Part shown: one piece after another, positions 1 through 11,271 of the stretch | Position numbering within the stretch: the first letter of the stretch is position 1 | Layout of the letters: every line of letters begins with the position of its first letter | Assembly (NCBI GenBank): GCA_034440575.1 | Contig: JAOTOL010000876.1 | Location: 88,633 to 152,632, forward strand | Length of the DNA: 64,000 bases | Reading direction: 5' to 3' | Origin: Imbricaverruca yamaguchii | Lineage: Eukaryota > Arthropoda > Thecostraca > Neoverrucidae | Translations under genes and position numbers: made by a program | The notes under the pieces: generated by a model | Seen by the model: the letters and a program-made list of their open reading frames with translations, nothing else | What the model was told of the DNA's origin: nothing | Databases searched by the model: none

Positions 1-690
1 CAGGCAGGGTGGGAAATAAGGCACTTCTTAAGATATTTAATCTCTTAAAACATTTTTGCACTCCGGATTCATACTGGATAGAATGGGCTCCACGTGTACT
101 CCGACACAAACATGCAGAAGGAATAAAAATACCACTAAAAATATAATACTGGATTGAAGAAAATATCCCCCAAACATGTTAATCTGCTTACGGTTACCAA
201 ATAACTATACACTTTTCGGACCATCAAGCGCACAGACAGCATCCAAACACACACCATACGAAACCACAACCAGCGGAAACGCTGACGACAGCCCGCCAAA
301 CTTCGCGCCTGCGCACTGAATATAGTGGCCTCCGGTTGCTACGAATTCGGGGGTCCCTATCTCAAGTACCCAAAGTCATAAGTACCAAGATTCATAAGTT
401 CCAAAGCTGCCAGATAACTTATAGAATATCTGCGGATAGGACGGATTCACAAGTACCCGGTGTCATAAGTTCCATAAAGAGTTCTGAATCTACCGCTAGA
501 TGACATAAGTATTATGCACCAGAGCTTACTGGCGTGCCGACAGATGGCAGGCCGCATTTGCTGTGTGTTTCGAAAAGGCTACCAAATTCTTGAGCCGGGA
601 AATTCTCAACAAGATATAGAGATTTTGTGTCTAGAAAAACCAAGTGTCCCCAAACAAAGAAATGCCGCTGGTTTGGTTCCAGCCTGCCGT
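1..690. other. left edge, no gene recognised
   Basis: No supportable coding exon. From about 361 to 515 there is a decayed tandem motif in which variants of CATAAGTACC and CATAAGTTCC recur several times. It looks like an old minisatellite. Short open frames here have no recognisable protein pattern. Confidence 0.35.
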
Positions 691-697
691 AAATTCG

Positions 698-1150
698 TCA
701 AAGTGACGGCATATTCATATTCATTTCGCAAATTCGCCGAATATCTAAGAAATACAGACTCTCCAGAATTCCTTCAAAATTGGTACACATCCAGTACTGG
801 ATGAACTGATCATCAGGAACTAAATCCCCAATGTCATTTATCATAAACCCAAAAAGAGCAGCGCTTAGAACACTCCCTTGCGGGATTCCATGATCCTGGC
901 TAGACCAGTCCGAGATGCAGTTTCCGATGCTTACACGAAAACAACGGTTCACTAAAAAGTTTCCTAAGAAGGTGCCCATTTGGCCTCGGATCTCATGCTT
1001 GTGAAATTATTTTAAAGAATTCCCCGACGCTATGTGGTGTCGAAGGCTTCTTCAATATAAAAAATACAGCGCCCAGGTGTCGCTTCCTCTGAAATGTGAG
1101 GAGTACTTCTGTGTCAAGTGTTAAAATATGAGATGAGTCGAGAATGCGAA
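698..1150 (-). mobile_element. I/R1-like LINE fragment (RT)
   Basis: Reading the minus strand, the frame 979-698 contains a reverse transcriptase block with the palm motif PQGSVLSAALFGFMINDI, preceded by a GNFL-x-FRVSIG segment typical of I/R1/Loa-group LINEs. Minus-strand sequence from about 1100 to 1010 gives a decayed version of the motif that is normally AF/LDIEKAFDT. The catalytic FADD box is lost after the PQGS block. It is related to, but not the same copy as, the larger I-like element at 24.5-33.3 kb. It is a dead, truncated fragment, inferred to have been left downstream of zinc-finger copy 1. Confidence 0.6.
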
Positions 1151-1290
1151 GAGTACGCCACACAAGGAATGGGAACATTCTAGCGAGGTCCAGTCCTCCC
1201 TTCAGGTGTCCCCGCCCACGACTCATTGCGCCACGCCGATTGGCTGCTGGGGTGATTCATCTGACCGCCGACAGGCGGCACTGGCGGCGC

Positions 1291-1370
1291 GTTTTCGAAA
1301 AGTGGGGATCGATATTCCATGATAGGCCGTGTTTTCGAAAAGTGGGGATCGTTGCTCCATCATAGGCCGA
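1291..1370. repeat. 40-bp tandem duplication
   Basis: Two adjacent 40-bp units (1291-1330 and 1331-1370), both starting GTTTTCGAAAAGTGGGGATCG and both ending in ATAGGCCG-type sequence, differ at a few bases. It is a simple local duplication in non-coding sequence. Confidence 0.8.
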
Positions 1371-1826
1371 ATGATTGATTCGTATAATCGGTAGTGAATC
1401 TCGATGTGATCCTCAATTCGATCAAGAGGGAAAACACCTGGGTCATTTTTACTGGAACCGCCAGGACAAGGGGGAATAAGGGGAGGCGTGTGAGGGGGAA
1501 TGAGTGATCCGACCAAAAAGTCCTGAAGCAGGCAACACATTCAGTGCGCGAAGGCCCGACCTTTTTCAATTGGCGTGAATATCTCAAAACTTTTTTATCC
1601 CAGGATATTTGGGTATTTTTTGTTTCAGAGAGGTCTTGGGTGCGTCCCTGACAATATCTCCTGTTGTTATTTTCGCAAAGAACTTCCTCCGAAGGGATGA
1701 CTTCCATTGGAAGTTTCCACTTGAAGCTAAATCTACTCGGCAATGTTGGACTTCGCGCGTCGGTGTCCGCTACCACCTGGTGTGCACTTCCCACACAATG
1801 TCTCAGACTAGGGCGGCGGAACTACC

Positions 1827-1832
1827 TTTATT
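1827..1832 (-). terminator. candidate poly(A) signal of zinc-finger copy 1
   Basis: Minus-strand AATAAA about 590 nt downstream of the copy 1 stop codon. The flanking sequence (about 1700-2100) is homologous to 21690-22060 downstream of copy 2, which shows that the 3' flank was duplicated together with the gene. In copy 2 the hexamer is altered. Confidence 0.35.
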
Positions 1833-2109
1833 CATCACATATGCGATATGCGATACAAACCATGGTAACAGCCAGATACACCATCACATCACCAGACTTC
1901 CAAACGCCCTGGAAAACCACCACTGGATTCATACAATATCCTTAGACAACACGCACATGTATAGTCAGAATTAGGTGCTGGCCGAGTTCCCTTCTCATTA
2001 ACCTGAGCTCACCCTCCAGCGTCAGCTTTCATGTGCCGAACCGTTCACCTTTGTCGGTAAACATCGTGCATCTTATACGCGGGACAGGCCATCAGTTTGA
2101 GATCATGTG

Positions 2110-2417
2110 TCTAACCAAAGTAGCCGTCTAAGGAAACGCCCATCCTCATAGCACACACTAGTGAGGTCTCCCTCCCGAGTGGATTCTCAAGTGGCGATCC
2201 AGGTTCCTTTTCGCAGTAACCGACCTGCCACATGTCTCGCATCTGTAAGGTGGCTGCCCCGCGTGCGTTCCCATGTGTGTCACGACGCTGGATTTGGCAG
2301 TAAACGACCAGCCACATGTCCCACAGTTGAAGTACGACTTGGTAATGAACGACCTCTCGTATCCTCCATGAGTCCCTCATGACCTCTCATGTCCTTCCCG
2401 ACGACCTCTCATGTCTT
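2110..2417 (-). pseudogene. relic zinc fingers past the stop of copy 1
   Basis: After the stop codon at 2418 the minus strand still encodes two recognisable C2H2 units in another frame (about 2160-2340). Their cores read CGTCGWSFTAKSSVVTHMGTH and CETCGRSVTAKRNLDRHLRIH, the second followed by a decayed linker. The intervening finger (2345-2418) has been replaced by a small scrambled duplication of ACATGAGAGGTC-type sequence, which introduces the stop. The ancestral protein therefore ended further downstream. These fingers are not part of the present reading frame. Confidence 0.6.
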
Positions 2418-4381
2418 TCATGTGTAATGCTGCTCTCCAGTGTGGGCTCTCGTGTGTATAACTAAGTTCCTCTTGGCAGCAAACGACCTTTCACATATTT
2501 CACATTGATACGGTAGCTCTCCAGTGTGAGTTCGCATGTGCTTAACTAAGTATGCTTTAACAATAAACGACATGTCACAGGTTCCACATGTGTAATGGTG
2601 CTCTTTCGTATGGGTTCTCATGTGTGTAACCAAGTTCCACTTGGTAGTAAACGACCTGCTGCATGTCCCACATGTGTGAGGCCGCTCTCCAGTATGGGTT
2701 CGCATATGATTAACTAAGACTTCCTTGCCAGTAAACGACCGGCCATATACATCACATTTGTAAGGTCGCTCTCCGGTGTGTATTCTCACGTGTATAACCA
2801 AGTTCCGCTTCATAGTAAACATCCTGCTACATATTCCACATGTGTAATGCTGCTCTCCGGTATGGGTTCTCATGTGTTTATCTAAGCTCGATTTCGCAAT
2901 AAACGACCTGTCACATACATCACATTTGTAAGGCTTCTCTCCCGTGTGAGCTCTCACATGTATAACCAAGTACGCCTTGGTAGAAAACGACCGGCCACAT
3001 GTTCCACATGTGTAATGCTGCTCTCTCGTATGGGTTCTCATGTGTGTTACCAAGTTCCACTTGGTAGTAAACGACCTGTCACATGTCTCACATGTGTAAG
3101 GCCGCTCTCCAGTGTGTGTTCGCATATGGTTAACTAAGACCCCCTTGGTAGAAAACGACCTGTCACATACATCACATTTGTAAGGTCGCTCTCCGGTATG
3201 GGTTCTCATGTGTTTAACAAAGTTCCACTTGGTAGTAAACGACCTGTTACATGTCTCACATGTGTAAGGCCGCTCTCCAATGTGGGTTCGCATATGGTTA
3301 ACTAAGACTTCCTTAGCAGCAAACGACCTGCCACATACTTCACATTTGTAAGGTCGCTCTCCGGTATGGGTTCTCATGTGTTTAACTAAGCTGAATCTCG
3401 CAGTAAACGACCTACCGCATGTCGCACATTTGTATGGCTGCTCTCCCGTGTGGATTCTCATGTGCCTAACTAAGCTATTTTTGACGGCAAACGACCTGTC
3501 ACATGTCTTACACTTGTAAGGTCGCTCTCCTCTGTGCTTTCTGACGTGACTGAGGAAGTGTGCTTGGACAATAAACGACCTGTCACATGTTTCACACTTG
3601 TAGTGTTTCTTTCCTGGGTGTGTTTTCATGTGTGTAAGTAGGTTACATTTCACAGCGAATGCCTTGTCGCACACCTCACACCGGTGAGGTCTCTCACCAG
3701 TGTGGGTTCTCATGTGTCGACCGAAATCCCCCGATCTAATAAACGCTCTAGAGTAAATTCTACACGTGAATGGTCGCTCCCCGGTGTGGGATCTCATATG
3801 TTCAACCAAATCCTGCCTGGCAGAAAGCGCACTGCAGCATAGATCGCACCTGTAAGGTCCCTTTCCCGTGTTGATTTGTCTGTGCTTATCCAAAGTCTGC
3901 GTTTGAAGGAATGCTCTGCAGCACATCCCATCCGTGTTGTATGTCCGCTCTCCACCGTGGGATCTCCTGTGTCTAACCACATCCCATCTGGCGATAAACG
4001 TTGCATCACACACCTCGCAGTTGTACGGCTTCTCTCTAGTGAGTGTTATCAGGGGCTTCTCCGGCTTGAAACCCTGATCACTGAAGATCTGGTTTGAACG
4101 ACTGCTGCCATTGTACGCCTTCGTACTTGCGTGCACTCCGCCGTGTCGAAGCAGCCATCCACGTCTCTTGAACACCCTGCCACACACGCTACAGTCGTAC
4201 GAACTTGCTTCCAACTGAGTTGTGGGTTGTCGTCGCGAGGTGTCGCTGGTATCCACAGAGCACTGGCTGCTGTTGCTGTCGTTCACGCTGTTAATACTGC
4301 ACTGCAATGCATTTCCCGAGGCTGTCCGTTGATCTAGAGGACGATCGTTTTCCTCGCAGTAAGATCGAGATGCAATGACAA
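2418..4381 (-). CDS. C2H2 zinc-finger protein copy 1, terminal exon 4
   Basis: This terminal exon holds the whole finger array of a predicted 800-aa nuclear DNA-binding protein. I place its start at 4381, after a good acceptor (TTGGGTTTCAG), and not at the upstream ATG (4469), because the same acceptor is conserved in copy 2 and the entry phase (one base carried in) fits exon 3. A Ser/Thr-rich lead is followed by 20 finger units. Seventeen keep CX2C...HX3H with TGEKP/TGERPY-type linkers. Unit 3 has lost ligands, and units 5 and 17 have Tyr in place of the second Cys. Units 10-11, 12-16 and 17-20 are near repeats of each other (KEVLVNH, TTKWN, AYLV, KRNLVIH cores), so the array grew by internal block duplication. 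DNA-binding residues differ between units, suggesting a long sequence-specific target; the target is unknown. It is probably expressed, although the array is truncated relative to relics downstream. Confidence 0.85.
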
Positions 4382-5321
4382 CTGAAACCCAATATTGAAA
4401 CGCGTATTTAGGAGCATGCATTCCTACCTGGTTCTGAAATACACCAGTTCGATCATCACAACATACCACAGGTGTACGTTCTGAAAATTATTGGGAGGGC
4501 TCAATAAACGAAGGCAATGGGTGGGCCCGACTTGGTAAGGCTACGAGCTTTATACCCATAGATTGAAACAAAACGCACGAGAGGATTTTTTTTCCTTTTT
4601 TAATACATATTGGTTTCGCATATTTGAGATGAGGGCTAAAATCGAAGATTGAAAGGTAAAAATAAAAAGGTTGATTTTTGTGTGGGAAAAAATGTCAGGG
4701 ACATGGTCTACCTCGCCTTGCTTTTTCTGATTCGAAATAACTTTGGATTGATATAAATAAATCCTAGTTTTATTAATAAACCACTTAATAAAATTTATAA
4801 AAAAAACATTCGGTGTCGAAGAGCCAAGCAACGAATAACACGAACGTGTTCTATCATTGAGGACGCTGCGCTAAGTAACTAAGTAAATCAGTTATTTATG
4901 AATAGCATCGCCATGCCGCATAATGTGTCGCACGCACCCCAATTAGCTGAACAGCTCGTCACACCATTTCCGTGTCGGCACCACGAGGCAGTGTGTCGAC
5001 CGTTCAAGTAAACTATCGGGAAGGATGAGGCGGTATGCCACACGCAGCACCCGCATTGCCCGTTGAGCCGACACGAGCATCGAGTGTACCGTAAGCACAG
5101 CACTTATGGCCACTGGTATTGCTCGGCAACCGGTCAGGGAGTACCACGGCCCTGAGCAAACGATTGGGTTTTCAATTACTAGGGGTGGGTTACGCCCTTT
5201 TTTAATTATTAAACAACTTTCAATTATAATTAAATATTATTATACCTGGCCAGCTTACCGATACAGGTTAACCTGTCTGGTAAGACATCGTACCTCACCA
5301 GACACACATGTCAGGACTCAC
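4382..5321 (-). other. intron 3 of zinc-finger copy 1
   Basis: A 940-bp intron, GTGAGT at 5321 and TTTCAG at 4382. Its 4470-5050 part is homologous to 33380-33870 in copy 2, and its first bases are homologous to 43150-43204. No coding potential is visible; it is AT-rich around 4570-4810. In copy 2 the same intron has been stretched to 18.9 kb by transposons. Confidence 0.7.
5264..5304. other. palindrome and conserved intronic stem-loop (copy 1)
   Basis: CAGGTTAACCTG (5264-5275) is a perfect palindrome. It overlaps an inverted repeat with arms TGTCTGGTAAGACA (5274-5287) and TACCTCACCAGACA (5291-5304) and a 3-nt spacer. In the minus-strand RNA this gives an 11-bp helix that begins 18 nt into intron 3. 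Copy 2 has the same hairpin at the same distance. Confidence 0.6.
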
Positions 5322-5371
5322 CGGTTATGGTTCTCAGCTGTTGTTCAAGTATGGCGAACGTACTCGCGCTT
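5322..5371 (-). CDS. zinc-finger copy 1, exon 3 (50 nt micro-exon)
   Basis: A 50-nt internal exon bounded by acceptor CCCCTGTTTTCAG and donor CCG|GTGAGT. It enters in phase 2 and leaves in phase 1, exactly what exon 2 and exon 4 require. It encodes about 17 residues, SASTFAILEQQLRTIT plus boundary codons. The copy 2 exon has the same length, borders and frame (SASTSATLEHQLRTIA). The other two frames are closed in at least one copy. The role of the peptide is unknown; it joins the N-terminal region to the finger exon. Confidence rests on conserved splice sites and phase, since there is no transcript evidence. Confidence 0.7.
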
Positions 5372-6000
5372 CTGAAAACAGGGGCATCTCTGGGTCACGG
5401 TCACAATACACCGAGGTGGTTTGTAGTGCAGAGCCGACAACGGTCCATAATATGAAAAATACCGTGTTCCCGGAATTATGTCATGCAAATCAGTATCCCC
5501 TCCAGAAACGTACATCCTAACTTTCCAATTCGCAGATTGAATGCTATTTGACGACGAATTGCTCAACCATCAAATGCTCAAGACCTACTGAATCTTGCAA
5601 ACTCTGACGATTCTGACTTGATGATTTGATTTGGTGATCTGATTTGATGATTCTGACGTCGCAAGTTGGAAGAAGAAAATCCTGTTCGTATTCAATTAGT
5701 TGACGCCATCGCCTTTAGGTGCTAATCATAGTTTCCATGCGCTCCTCCTAGTTGCAGTGCTTCTATGTATCGAGCTACAAACGCTCGACCTCTCCTCATG
5801 TGGCATACACAGACGCTTACCTACTGAGGGTTAGAGGGATAGTTCAGAGAGAAAGTAATGTAGCACGGCAGCTGGTATTAAACCTGGTTAGCTCTTAATT
5901 GAATCATTTATTCTACTTCGGAGCATACAATTGGCCTTACCACGCGCAATTCCTTTCACACCAGAGGTCGACTAATTTGAACAAAAAAAAACAGAATTTC

Positions 6001-6056
6001 AAAGAAGACTGCTTCGTCGAGTGTTGCCTCATGTGTGAAGCCAGGGAAGCCGTGGT
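6001..6056 (-). repeat. duplicated, disabled copy of the exon 2 donor region
   Basis: This segment repeats 6088-6143 (offset 87 bp), which spans the last part of exon 2 and its splice donor. In the duplicate the donor GTAAGT has become CGAAGC, so it cannot work as a 5' splice site. Copy 2 has only one version. It is a local tandem duplication confined to copy 1. Confidence 0.65.
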
Positions 6057-6103
6057 CAGCATAGCAAATAAAAAAGAACCCCAGATCAAAGAAGACTACT
6101 TAC

Positions 6104-6237
6104 TCGAGTGTTTCCTCCTGTGTGAAGCCAGGGAAGTCGTGCGGCGGAGACGGCGGACCAATGAAGGCGAGATCTTCAATCGGCCCGCCGTCTGGCGGTA
6201 GCGGATCGATCGCCAAGGCGACAGAGGCCGGTCCATC
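6104..6237 (-). CDS. zinc-finger copy 1, exon 2
   Basis: A 134-nt internal exon between acceptor TTCTTTAAACACAG and a perfect donor (GTAAGT). It enters in phase 0 after exon 1 and leaves in phase 2 into exon 3. It encodes about 45 residues rich in Pro, Gly and acidic side chains, including the run PPDGGPIEDLAFIGPPSPP and then HDFPG near the end. Copy 2 (44754-44887) has an exon of identical length, borders and frame, with PSPPHDFPG unchanged. No known domain is recognised. The composition would suit a disordered, possibly activation- or interaction-type segment; that is inference only. Confidence 0.75.
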
Positions 6238-6944
6238 CTGTGTTTAAAGAAGCGTCGTCGGGACCACGCAGAGTGGTCGCAGTCATGAGGGCATCAGTCC
6301 AAGCCCCCACACGATACTTAATCGCAACTAAATTCCTAATTTAATAGCATCCGCAGTTTTCACTGCATACCGAACCGCAGCCAAGTCGGCATTTGCAATG
6401 TGCACGGACCCGCACGCCGTATGCATGAGAGCTATTCTTATTCTGCCAAGTCTGCAGTTCCCAAGGGTCTGTCCTGTCATCCAACGTAAATAGGGCTAAA
6501 CATAGAATGTGCCAAGTGTGGTCGCAATGGAGGAATAATAGACAGGACCACATCTCACTTTAAGATTAAAAAAACGTAACCTTTTCACCATACGGAAACC
6601 ATATGCCTCCCGCCACACTACGGCATCGCAGACTGCCCGCCTCCCTGAGTCAACTGGTGACATTTTCATCGACATTCATTACGAACTGGTGGTGTGAGAA
6701 CTCGGCGAGTCCTTGCATTCGATCCCCGCGCTGGTGGTGCCATCTATGGACATGCCCAGCACCTTCCTACTGATGCTCATTTCAGCTCTATGCTTTATGG
6801 TTCCATACTGAAAGTGATACGGCAAAGGCATATTGGAGTAATCGTCAACTTGTAGTCAATATCTACAAATTCTCAGCCATATTGTGGTTTTATTTGCACC
6901 TTTCCCAACTCGACCCCATTCTCAACTTGAGACAGACACTGGTG

Positions 6945-7655
6945 CTAACCAAGGCTATTGTGCTGCTGGGGACTACCACATGAGTCTGTTCAAAACATTG
7001 TTGCTGCTGTTGTTCCCATGGTTCCTTTCTGTCCTGCCCGCCATTTGCGCAATCTTCTTTTCCATAGCTGATGCTTGCCACTGAAGTCGCCGCCGCGATC
7101 TCCTTCGCCACTGCTGCTTTTGCAGAAAGGATGCATGTTCCACACGGCACAACTTGTGTTTCCCTCTGGCCTATCTCTTCCACCGCCCCGACGTCGCTAG
7201 CCCTGCTCCAGCCAGTCGCCACCGGAACGCATATTTACCTCCGCGGAGCTTAGATCTTCCAAATCACACCCGTCCGTGAGTGTGCCCTGCTGATCGTGTA
7301 GCTGGGAAGGGTTTGGGGCTTGGGGACTCGTGATGCGAGCAGGGTTGGCGACGTCGGAGCAGTGAAGGAGTTGGGCACCAGAGAATAACGACCCAGACCG
7401 AGAACAAAGTCCCACCAACTCCCACTAACTCCGTCGGCAGAGGGCTAGATCGTCACGGAGCGCCCAACCACCGACGGCGCAGCGAGGTGTGCACGGCCGG
7501 CGAGACACCCACCCGACCCAGACGTAGCCGCGTCCAGCACGGAAGCCGGAAGTCCGTACCGACACTGTCCAGCCCGGCATGGCACGGATATCCTACATAG
7601 ACAGCTAACATGAATGTTCGCAAATTTATGTCATCCTTTGTCAGCCTTTGAAACC
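6945..7655. other. insertion-like block inside intron 1 of copy 1
   Basis: Copy 2 lacks about 700 bp here. Homology runs to about 6944 and resumes at about 7656 just before the exon 1 donor, so intron 1 is 1441 bp in copy 1 and 718 bp in copy 2. The block is GC-richer than its surroundings. I see no terminal repeats or coding domain, so its nature (transposon, or deletion from copy 2) is open. Confidence 0.45.
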
Positions 7656-7678
7656 TAGCTGCATGGCCATCAGCTCAC

Positions 7679-7933
7679 CATTTCATCGTCGCAGCGCTTG
7701 ATGTTCAGACGGAGTCCCTGACAGCTGGACCGTGCCCATCCTGGCTGGGTTTCCGCGACTCCATCGTCATCTATTGTGGTATCATTGAACTCCAACTTAA
7801 CAGCAGGCCACACAGGTGGTAGGAATAATGGATCTATGTCCAGGGCTAGTTTGTATGATACGGATGGCACTGGGGAGAGAGAAAGTTGCAGGTTATTCAT
7901 ATTTTGTTGGAATACACAGTGTGACTGAGCCAT
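7679..7933 (-). CDS. zinc-finger copy 1, exon 1 (N-terminus)
   Basis: The first coding exon: 255 nt, 85 codons from the ATG at 7933 to a donor (ATG|GTGAGC). An in-frame TAA lies 24 nt upstream of the ATG, which fixes the start. The peptide carries SLSPVPSVSYKL, then DIDPLFLPPVWPAVKLEF, and ends LRLNIKRCDDEM. Copy 2 (45606-45860) has the same length and a closely similar peptide, with most change near the extreme N-terminus. No KRAB, SCAN, BTB, ZAD or signal peptide is visible. The total coding length of exons 1-4 (2403 nt) is divisible by three. Function of this N-terminal module is unknown; I infer it is the effector part of the factor. Confidence 0.75.
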
Positions 7934-7975
7934 TGTCCATGGTTTGATGGTATATTACTTATGAATGAGTTTAGC

Positions 7976-9700
7976 ATTGTTCGGTGTTCACAGCTTCTTC
8001 AATATGTCCCGTGAACCAAGATCAAGAGTATTTGTGTATGGCATCTCACCTGGCAAATATCCTTCCCACTGAAATATTATCCTGGACACAAAGTATGCAC
8101 ATGTTGTATTGAATTGAATATATATAGAACACTGCCATCAAATCGAAATGCATCTTGGAAAACATGTCAGTGACCAAGTGCATATATCACAAACTTAGAT
8201 ATATCATGGACTCAATGAGACAATATTGAATATTATGTCGGAAATACAAACAAATACAAACACCCTAGTATTGCCAAAAGCATACGATAGTCCAAATTGT
8301 CCAGGTGAGATGCCAATGATAGCATGGGATGGGGGGACAGGTTGCACCTGCCTGAAAGTTGTACCTCTTGGCATGGGAATATCAAGAGAAATATCAGAAT
8401 ATTAAAGGACATTAAGAAACCCTTGGCATCTTATGGAAACATTCGATGCTGAGTAATTGTACTCTGCATGAAGTGCTGAAACGCTACCTAGGTAGAAATG
8501 CATGAGAAGCCCATGTTACAATTGTTGTTCAAAAATGAATTCTTGTGGTAACCAGATTTAAGTAGAACATTGACCAGATTCAACTAGGTCTTGTAAGTAC
8601 CAGGATCCTTTGGCAATGAAGATGCTGCATGTTATCTCATTTAATATTCATGTCAACGAAAAGCCTAAGTATTCAAATCATGATATAGATTCTGAGACAC
8701 AGCTCAGCATTCTATAATGGAGTTTAGACAAATGGATTGCATCATATAAAAATAGATTCTTAAATAGACAAAATGTGACATGATAATTACAAACACAGCA
8801 ATCATATAAGGCCTTGGTTAGTATCTTGAAATCTCCTTGAACCACATCTTTCAGAGCAAGACTGCACTTGAAAACAAGCTGATGCATAGGCATCAGCATC
8901 TTTTCAAGTGAACTAGCCAAATGTCCATTTCATATGAAATTCACCACATGTCAAACAATAGAAACACATCTAACAATGGACCTGCAGCAGATGCAGTCAG
9001 GTTATGATATTAATTTCATGGTCAAAATAAAAAACAGTGACTAAACATGCAATACCTGGTTGAAGATCATGCAGCATTGACAATGCGTATAGCGTTGGGA
9101 AAATTCCACTGACGTCCAAAGAACCAGTTCAAAATGTTTTCTTGAAAATAATTTCATTCACCATGTAAAGAAAAATAAACTCTTGTAAAGGAAATCTTTG
9201 TTGAATGCTGTGTCAATACTGAACATGAAAACTTGGAAACAAAAGTTCTTTAAAATACAGAATTGAATATTTACTTTCAAAATCCAATGATGGAAAATTG
9301 AGATGATAAAGAGGCAGGGCAGCACTAAATCTTTTTGAAGCTGGTGAAAAACACAGGGAATACAAACACCAAAGAAACCAACAAATTAACAAGAAAAATA
9401 TATCACAATATTTGAACAATGACAAAAAACACAGATAAATGCCACTCATTAGTCAAGCACACATGGATATTAGTATCTATTCGCTCATGACTTCATGGGA
9501 TGTGTGAGAGAAATGACATTGATGAATACCTGACAATGGGCTTGATAGCATGTTCTGAGCATCCTGAAAAGTATGTTTTTGAGGTGAAACACACATACAT
9601 CATTATATGGACATGATGTGAGACATCTATAAACACTACAAGGACCATTATCCAATGTGCAAGGTGCAGCTTTGCACCATTAGCCATATGACATGAGGAG
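7976..9700. other. AT-rich upstream region, no gene recognised
   Basis: Homology to the copy 2 upstream region stops around 7975. The remaining 1.7 kb is AT-rich with only short frames lacking known motifs. It should contain the promoter of zinc-finger copy 1, but no clear TATA or initiator arrangement can be assigned. Confidence 0.4.
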
Positions 9701-9719
9701 CTTGTAAAACCACTGTTCA

Positions 9720-11240
9720 AAATGTTTAGCTCATCCCTTTCTACTGGAAGTTTTCCTGACAGTTGGAAAACTTCACAAGTAAACCCAATCTTTAAAAGGG
9801 GCTCGAGGCGTGATCCACTAAATTATTGTGCAGGGAGTCTTACTTCTGTCCCATGCAAAATTCTTGAACGTATAATTGCTGAGAAGCTCACATAATATTT
9901 GGAGGTCCATCATTTGCTGGACCAAGGACAATTTGGCTTTCAGTGTGGACGTTCTGTAGAGGATCAGTTACTTCTAACGTATGAGACTGTCTCTACCTGG
10001 CTAGATGAGGGATATATGGTGGATATAATTTTCTTCAATTTTTCAAAGGCATTTGATGTTGTCAATCATTTCCTACTACTGACAAAATTGAGAGCTTTAG
10101 GGATCTCAGACACAATCCTCACCTGGGTTTAAAAAAAATTATCTGTGGGAGGAAAATGCAAGTGCTTGTCTCTGGGTCTTCAAGCAAACCTAGGGATGTT
10201 CTGAGTGGAGTACCTCAAGGCTCTGTGCAAGGTCCTGTGTTATTTCTGATCTATGTGAACTATGTACCTCATAATATTCATATTCAGTCTCAATTGAAGG
10301 TTTTTGCAGATGACCTAAAAATATACATGAAACTTGAGTACAAATCTGTGTCAGACCTGCTGGCTGACATTTCACAGGGTCAAAAAGATATGGATACTCT
10401 GGTTGGTAATGCCAAGTCATGGGGGATAGCAATGAATGCTAAGAAATGTGCAGTTCTGAAAGTACACTGTGGCTCATATGACTATAAATCTTCGTCCTAA
10501 TGCAAATTATTACCTGGATGGTTTTCGTGTGAGCTTTGTTGAGGTCCATACAGACTTGGGCAACACAGGAGATTCAAACCTGAGATTTCATCAACATGTT
10601 GACAGAATAGTACAGAAAGCTGGGAGCCTGGCCAGCAACCTGTTAAGTTCTACTTTATGCAGCTCACCTGAATTTATGAAAACACTATACATTACTCATG
10701 TCAGGCCACTTTTGGCGTTTTCATCATGTGTTCGGAACACAGGTTACATTAGGGATTTAAAGCGTCTGGAATCGACACAGAGAAGGTGGAGAAGAAACAT
10801 AGAGGGGATGAATGGTCTGGATCATGGAGCCCAATTATGGAAACTATATTTGTACTCAGTTAAAGGTAGATTAATTCGAGCAGACATGATTAAATGCTGG
10901 AAGATATTTCATGGCCATTCTGCCATTAAGATTACTAACATGTATGTGCTGGCACCTTCAGTGAACACACATGGCCACTCCCTGAAATTGGCACACAGGC
11001 GAGCATCAGTAGAGATTTTGCAGGAAGAGTTTTTTTTTAGCCTCAGATGCTGTGCCACCTGGAATTCCCTGCCTGAAGATGTGGTAATCTTAACAGACCT
11101 AGGGACATTTAGCTGTTTGGTTGAGGGGGTTTTTTCGGGGGCTCGGCCTCCCCCCGGGGGGGGGGTGGGGGCCCGGGGGGGGGGGGGGGGCGCCGGGGGG
11201 GCGGGGGGGGGTGGTGGGGGGGGGGGGGGGGGGGGGGGTT

Positions 11241-11271
<31 letters not shown>

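Noticed and set aside
4382..4469. Upstream ATG (4469) as the start of zinc-finger copy 1
   Set aside because: A conserved splice acceptor precedes 4381 in both paralogues, and exons 1-3 fit in phase. The 29 codons upstream of it are intronic and not conserved as protein.
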